Below are positions 8,947-10,816 of a stretch of 10,816 nt of DNA, one piece after another. A program made the translations under genes and the position numbers. The DNA is from JBDSLU01 sp039916225 (GTDB lineage Bacteria > Acidobacteriota > Vicinamibacteria > Vicinamibacterales > Vicinamibacteraceae), in contig JBDSLU010000282.1 of the NCBI GenBank assembly GCA_039916225.1, positions 1-10,816 on the forward strand, in the 5' to 3' direction. The notes under the pieces are model-generated. The model saw nothing but the letters and a program-made list of their open reading frames with translations. It was not told the DNA's origin and searched no databases. The number at the start of each line of letters is the position of its first letter. Within the stretch, counting starts at the first letter, position 1.

Positions 8947-9445
8947 GCACGACGCCGAGTCCCTGCTGGGGCTGTCGCCGCGTGCGGCGGCGGTCCTGGC
9001 GTGGGCTGGGGCGTGGGTCACCGGCGGTCTCGTGAGCTGGCTCGCGCCAGGCGGCGCGCGCTTCGTGCGCCACCACGCGCGTCACGCGGTGTGGGTCACC
9101 GGGAGCGTCACCGCGCTGGCCCTCGGCCTGTGGTTCCTCAGCATCCTGATGGCGTTCCTGGTCACGCCGACGGCGTTCGCCGTCGTGTCGTGGCTGGCGA
9201 CCGGCGCGTGGGTCGCCGTGCTGCCGTTCTGGCTGTGGGGGCTGGTCCGGGCGCTACGCGGCGAGACGCTGCGGATGCCCGGCGTCACGCGACGCATCGA
9301 GCCGGCCTTCGAGGCCGCCGCCCCGCTCGCCGTGGCCGCGATCGAGACGATCGCGGTATCGCAGCTCGATCCCGTCGTCGAGGCCGCTCCGCCGCCGTAC
9401 GCACCGGGGCCGGCGCCCGAGCGGGACGTCGAGCCGGATCGCTAA
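8924..9445 (+). CDS. Small three-helix membrane protein, DUF4870/Tic20-like
   Basis: A 173-residue predicted inner-membrane protein of unknown function. Hydrophobic segments are at about 21-42, 56-80 and 84-109. Between the first two is GGARFVRHHARHAVW (43-57), resembling the motif of DUF4870/Tic20-like proteins in which a KFVRFHALQA-type loop joins two helices. The tail (about 112-173) is soluble, Ala- and Pro-rich, and ends PPPYAPGPAPERDVEPDR. The frame opens with GTG at 8924 (or TTG at 8927), overlapping the end of the VWFA gene by 23 bases in another frame. No Shine-Dalgarno is visible, and no ATG occurs before the first helix. The overlap suggests translational coupling. The stop at 9445 faces the convergent zinc-ribbon gene 16 bases away. 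Membrane nature is clear; family assignment is tentative. Confidence 0.75.
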   Translation: MLATSAAEHDAESLLGLSPRAAAVLAWAGAWVTGGLVSWLAPGGARFVRHHARHAVWVTGSVTALALGLWFLSILMAFLVTPTAFAVVSWLATGAWVAVLPFWLWGLVRALRGETLRMPGVTRRIEPAFEAAAPLAVAAIETIAVSQLDPVVEAAPPPYAPGPAPERDVEPDR

Positions 9446-9461
9446 GAGCGGCGGGTGAGTT

Positions 9462-9920
9462 CTAGAGCTCGCCGTTCCACTCTTCCGGCTCCGCGGCACC
9501 TGAGCGGAAGACTTCCAAGTGCCATTTACCGCCGCCCCACGGCTCGATGACTTCGGTCGCGAGGACGTCGACGAGCAACTCGGCGAAGCTGCGACCCTCG
9601 GGGTCGTTCTCGAGGTGGTAGGCGGGCTCGTCCCACTGGAAATTCGGGTAGAGCACCAGCGTCAGGAACAGATCGAAGCCGTCGTCGACGACGACCAGCT
9701 GCCCGCACGGGCGCTTCAGGGTCGAGTGGTAGACGAGGTATTTCTCGGCGCTGTGGGCCCGGATGTAGCGCTTCAGCGCGAACTCGCGCGCGACGATTTC
9801 CTCGACCGCGATCTTCTTGTCCCAGCAGTCGCGGCAGTACTTCTCCTCGCCGCGGGGCTCGGAGACCTCCTTCGCGCCGCACAGGGGGCAGCGGGCCTCG
9901 GCGGCCGCTCGTTTCGACAT
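9462..9920 (-). CDS. Zinc-ribbon protein of unknown function
   Basis: A 152-residue, mostly acidic, cytoplasmic protein that I do not recognise. The N-terminus carries four cysteines, CPLCG (C11, C14) and CRDC (C29, C32), spaced as a treble-clef or zinc-ribbon metal site. A charged helical stretch follows (about 35-66), then alternating hydrophobic strands (GQLVVVDDGFDLFLTLVLYP, 73-92), an acidic segment with PAYHLENDPEGRSFAELLVDVLATEV (99-124) and a Trp-containing C-terminus (WGGGKWHLEVF, 128-138). It looks like one compact alpha/beta domain behind a zinc knuckle. The start is ATG at 9920. GGGGAGGT lies 11 bases upstream (9932-9939) as a distant Shine-Dalgarno, and a -10-like TACAAT overlaps its end. 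It is transcribed alone, convergent to the membrane-protein gene and downstream of the repeat-rich intergenic block. Coding is supported by the conserved-looking Cys arrangement and frame-specific composition. Confidence 0.8.
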   Translation of the reverse strand: MSKRAAAEARCPLCGAKEVSEPRGEEKYCRDCWDKKIAVEEIVAREFALKRYIRAHSAEKYLVYHSTLKRPCGQLVVVDDGFDLFLTLVLYPNFQWDEPAYHLENDPEGRSFAELLVDVLATEVIEPWGGGKWHLEVFRSGAAEPEEWNGEL

Positions 9921-9926
9921 CCGACT

Positions 9927-9932
9927 ATTGTA
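9927..9932 (-). promoter_or_regulatory. Candidate -10 element of the zinc-ribbon gene
   Basis: TACAAT on the minus strand, followed by six bases and then the ATG at 9920. This is the spacing expected if the A of ATG is the first transcribed base. No good -35 is seen 16-19 bases upstream. It overlaps GGGGAGGT (9932-9939), a possible distant Shine-Dalgarno, so either a leaderless or an ordinary leader arrangement is possible. Confidence 0.3.
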
Positions 9933-10023
9933 CCTCCCCGGGCAACGTCGAGTCGCGCCCGGCGCCGTTCGTGGTCGTGGACAAACGAGTTACGCCGGGC
10001 CCGTAGCCGGTCGGCGCTCGATC

Positions 10024-10047
10024 GTGTGTCAAGCGTGCTTGACACAC
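10024..10047. repeat. 24-base palindrome with TTGACA on both strands
   Basis: Perfect 11-base arms, GTGTGTCAAGC and its reverse complement, are separated by GT. Each arm contains TTGACA, on the plus strand at 10039-10044 and on the minus strand at 10032-10027. This could be an operator, a divergent pair of -35 boxes, or a mobile or extragenic palindromic element. The -10 positions 17-18 bases away are poor on both sides, and no T-run follows that would make it a classical terminator. Confidence 0.7.
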
Positions 10048-10204
10048 TGGCGGTGCTCGCGTAAGCGTCTGCGGGCGAGGACCTCGACGTATGACGCACT
10101 CATGCGGTGCAGATCCCGGTGGCGCACGATGGCCGGTGTGGTCGATGCTGCTGTCGCCAGCGCTCCCAGCCCAGATAGGCGAGCGCCGGCGGCACCAGCG
10201 CGCA

Positions 10205-10264
10205 GCGCAAGCCACCCCCGTGCCGCGCCAGGGCGGAGCCGCCGCGCCGGCGTCCGCGAAGCGC
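10205..10264. repeat. 60-base direct repeat, copy A
   Basis: First copy of a 60-base repeat, running from GCGCAAGCCACCC to CCGCGAAGCGC. It matches copy B (10340-10399) at 54 of 60 positions without gaps. Its centre contains an imperfect inverted repeat (GGCGG-AG-CCGCC, 10232-10243). The copies are 135 bases apart, start to start. Confidence 0.85.
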
Positions 10265-10285
10265 CCGTGAAGCGTCCGCGAAGCG
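10253..10285. repeat. 11-base tandem repeat, three units
   Basis: Three consecutive 11-base units: TCCGCGAAGCG, CCCGTGAAGCG and TCCGCGAAGCG. Units 1 and 3 are identical and unit 2 differs at two positions. A degenerate fourth unit (CCGTGAGCCGC) follows. The array begins inside the end of the 60-base copy A. The period is close to one DNA helical turn. Confidence 0.75.
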
Positions 10286-10339
10286 CCGTGAGCCGCGACG
10301 TGTAGCGGCGAGACGTCGCGCTGCGCCGAAGCCCGCGAA

Positions 10340-10399
10340 GCGCAAGCCACCCCTGTGCCGCGCGGTGGCGAAGCCGCCGCGCCGGCTTCCGCGAAGCGC
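10340..10399. repeat. 60-base direct repeat, copy B
   Basis: Second copy of the 60-base repeat, 90% identical to copy A by my alignment. Unlike copy A, its centre forms a strong hairpin at 10360-10382: a 10-base-pair stem with one G-T wobble closed by a GAA triloop. Four of the six differences from copy A lie in this centre, the other two nearer the ends. Confidence 0.85.
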
Positions 10400-10627
10400 A
10401 AGAGCCGACCAGCGGCGATGGCACCTGGCGTGGGCACGCCGCGGGCGCGACTCGTTCGGAGTCGTCCGCGTTAGCGAAGACGGACCGCGACACGCAGGCC
10501 GCCTACTGGCGCCAGGGTGCACAGCGACAGGCAGTGCCCGTGGCGCTCTGGGTTGTGATGGTGCCCGAGTATCGCGGTCCCGGACGACGGAGCGAGGCGC
10601 GACCGTGGTGTGCCCACGACAGGATTC

Positions 10628-10687
10628 CGCGCAGCGGGATCCCGCTCAGCGAGGTCGCGCGCAGCGGGACCCCGCGAAGCGCTCCTA
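10628..10687. repeat. 15-base tandem repeat, four units, ending in the phosphorylase stop codon
   Basis: Four units on an exact 15-base register: CGCGCAGCGGGATCC, CGCTCAGCGAGGTCG, CGCGCAGCGGGACCC and CGCGAAGCGCTCCTA. Units 1 and 3 differ at two positions; unit 4 is the most diverged and includes the stop codon of the minus-strand gene. Across units 1-2 lies a perfect 14-base palindrome, AGCGGGATCCCGCT (10633-10646). The array follows the 3' end of the phosphorylase mRNA and could form hairpins there, although there is no T-run. Confidence 0.75.
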
Positions 10688-10816
10688 CGGCTCTCGCTTC
10701 AGGCCCATGGCCGGCTCGTACATCCGCTCGACGTATTCCTTGACCATCCGGCGCGTGCAGAAGCGCGGCGCGACGGTGCGGATCGCGTCCTTGACCAGGC
10801 CGACCCAGCGGCGCGG
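10685..10816 (-). CDS. glgP: Alpha-glucan (glycogen) phosphorylase, C-terminal fragment
   Basis: The last 43 residues of a minus-strand gene whose start lies beyond the window. The translation PRRWVGLVKDAIRTVAPRFC continues TRRMVKEYVERMYEPAMGLKREP and stop (TAG, 10685-10687). The pattern W-x(3)-VKDAIRT-x-AP-x-F-x-T-x-RMV-x-EYVE-x-x-Y-x-PA is what I recall for the C-terminus of the GT35 alpha-glucan phosphorylase family (the TIGR02094-type group), which releases glucose-1-phosphate from glycogen or maltodextrin with pyridoxal phosphate. The catalytic and PLP-binding parts are not in the window, so function rests on this short tail alone. Confidence 0.75.
   Translation of the reverse strand, partial: PRRWVGLVKDAIRTVAPRFCTRRMVKEYVERMYEPAMGLKREP

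Larger units (their letters stand above)
9921..10684. other. Gene-free, repeat- and hairpin-rich intergenic region
   Basis: This 764-base gap separates the zinc-ribbon gene from the end of the phosphorylase gene. Open frames exist on both strands, but they translate to Arg/Ala/Pro/Gly-rich low-complexity sequence with no recognisable domain, and none has a convincing start. The region contains a 24-base palindrome, two 60-base direct repeats, 11- and 15-base tandem arrays, six exact GCGAAGC copies and several hairpins (10360-10382, 10447-10465, 10506-10515). I see no tRNA, rRNA or known riboswitch. The repeats look like clade-specific extragenic repeats rather than a decayed gene. Confidence 0.75.

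Noticed and set aside
6670..9021. 783-residue open frame on the minus strand opposite the VWFA gene
   Set aside because: Same antisense shadow effect; composition is low-complexity and the plus strand encodes a signal peptide and recognisable domain motifs.
9446..9461. Bidirectional terminator between the convergent genes
   Set aside because: Only 16 bases separate the stops, and I see no stable GC stem followed by a T-run.
10205..10399. CRISPR array
   Set aside because: Only two 60-base copies with 90% identity and a 75-base gap that itself contains repeat fragments; no regular spacers and no cas genes.
9925..10522. Overlapping minus-strand frames of 108-170 residues in the intergenic block
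   Set aside because: They translate the DNA repeats into repeated Arg/Ala/Gly peptides in several frames at once, have no ribosome sites and no domain.
10534..10743. 69-residue plus-strand frame with a pentapeptide-like RSG/P repeat
   Set aside because: The pentapeptide simply reflects the 15-base DNA repeat, and the frame continues antisense into the glgP coding end.

Overview
The window reads as a gene-dense piece of a high-GC bacterial chromosome, most likely from an Acidobacteriota member, perhaps of the Vicinamibacteria type. The main lineage marker is a secreted protein matching the VWFA-related domain that is heavily expanded in Acidobacteria. The strong G/C preference at third codon positions, which creates very long antisense ORFs, fits a high-GC genome. 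No phage, insertion sequence, CRISPR or resistance island is visible.

Positions 1-6560 hold six consecutive minus-strand genes that look like one operon. Read in transcription order they are: an M24-family (Xaa-Pro peptidase-like) metallopeptidase, an HtrA/DegP-type periplasmic protease with two PDZ domains, a CYTH-domain protein (class IV adenylate cyclase/triphosphatase fold), a MurU-like sugar nucleotidyltransferase with an added C-terminal beta-helix, an AmgK-like sugar kinase, and asparaginyl-tRNA synthetase, whose C-terminus leaves the window. Intergenic distances are 31, 12, -4, 7 and 5 bases. The kinase/nucleotidyltransferase pair suggests salvage of cell-wall amino sugars (MurNAc to UDP-MurNAc) next to envelope protein quality control.

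Positions 6561-6663 are a divergent promoter region. From it the plus strand carries the secreted VWFA-related protein (6664-8946), followed with a 23-base overlap by a small three-helix membrane protein resembling the DUF4870/Tic20-like group (8924-9445). A minus-strand zinc-ribbon protein of unknown function (9462-9920) converges on it with only 16 bases between the stop codons.

Positions 9921-10684 (764 bases) hold no gene I can support, but are rich in structured repeats: a 24-base palindrome with a TTGACA hexamer on each strand, two 60-base direct repeats, an 11-base tandem array, several copies of GCGAAGC, several hairpins, and a 15-base tandem array that runs into the stop codon of the next gene. 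The window ends in the C-terminal 43 residues of a minus-strand alpha-glucan (glycogen) phosphorylase. I see no convincing undescribed biological system. The most unusual item is the repeat-rich intergenic block, followed by the domain-extended MurU/AmgK/CYTH cluster.
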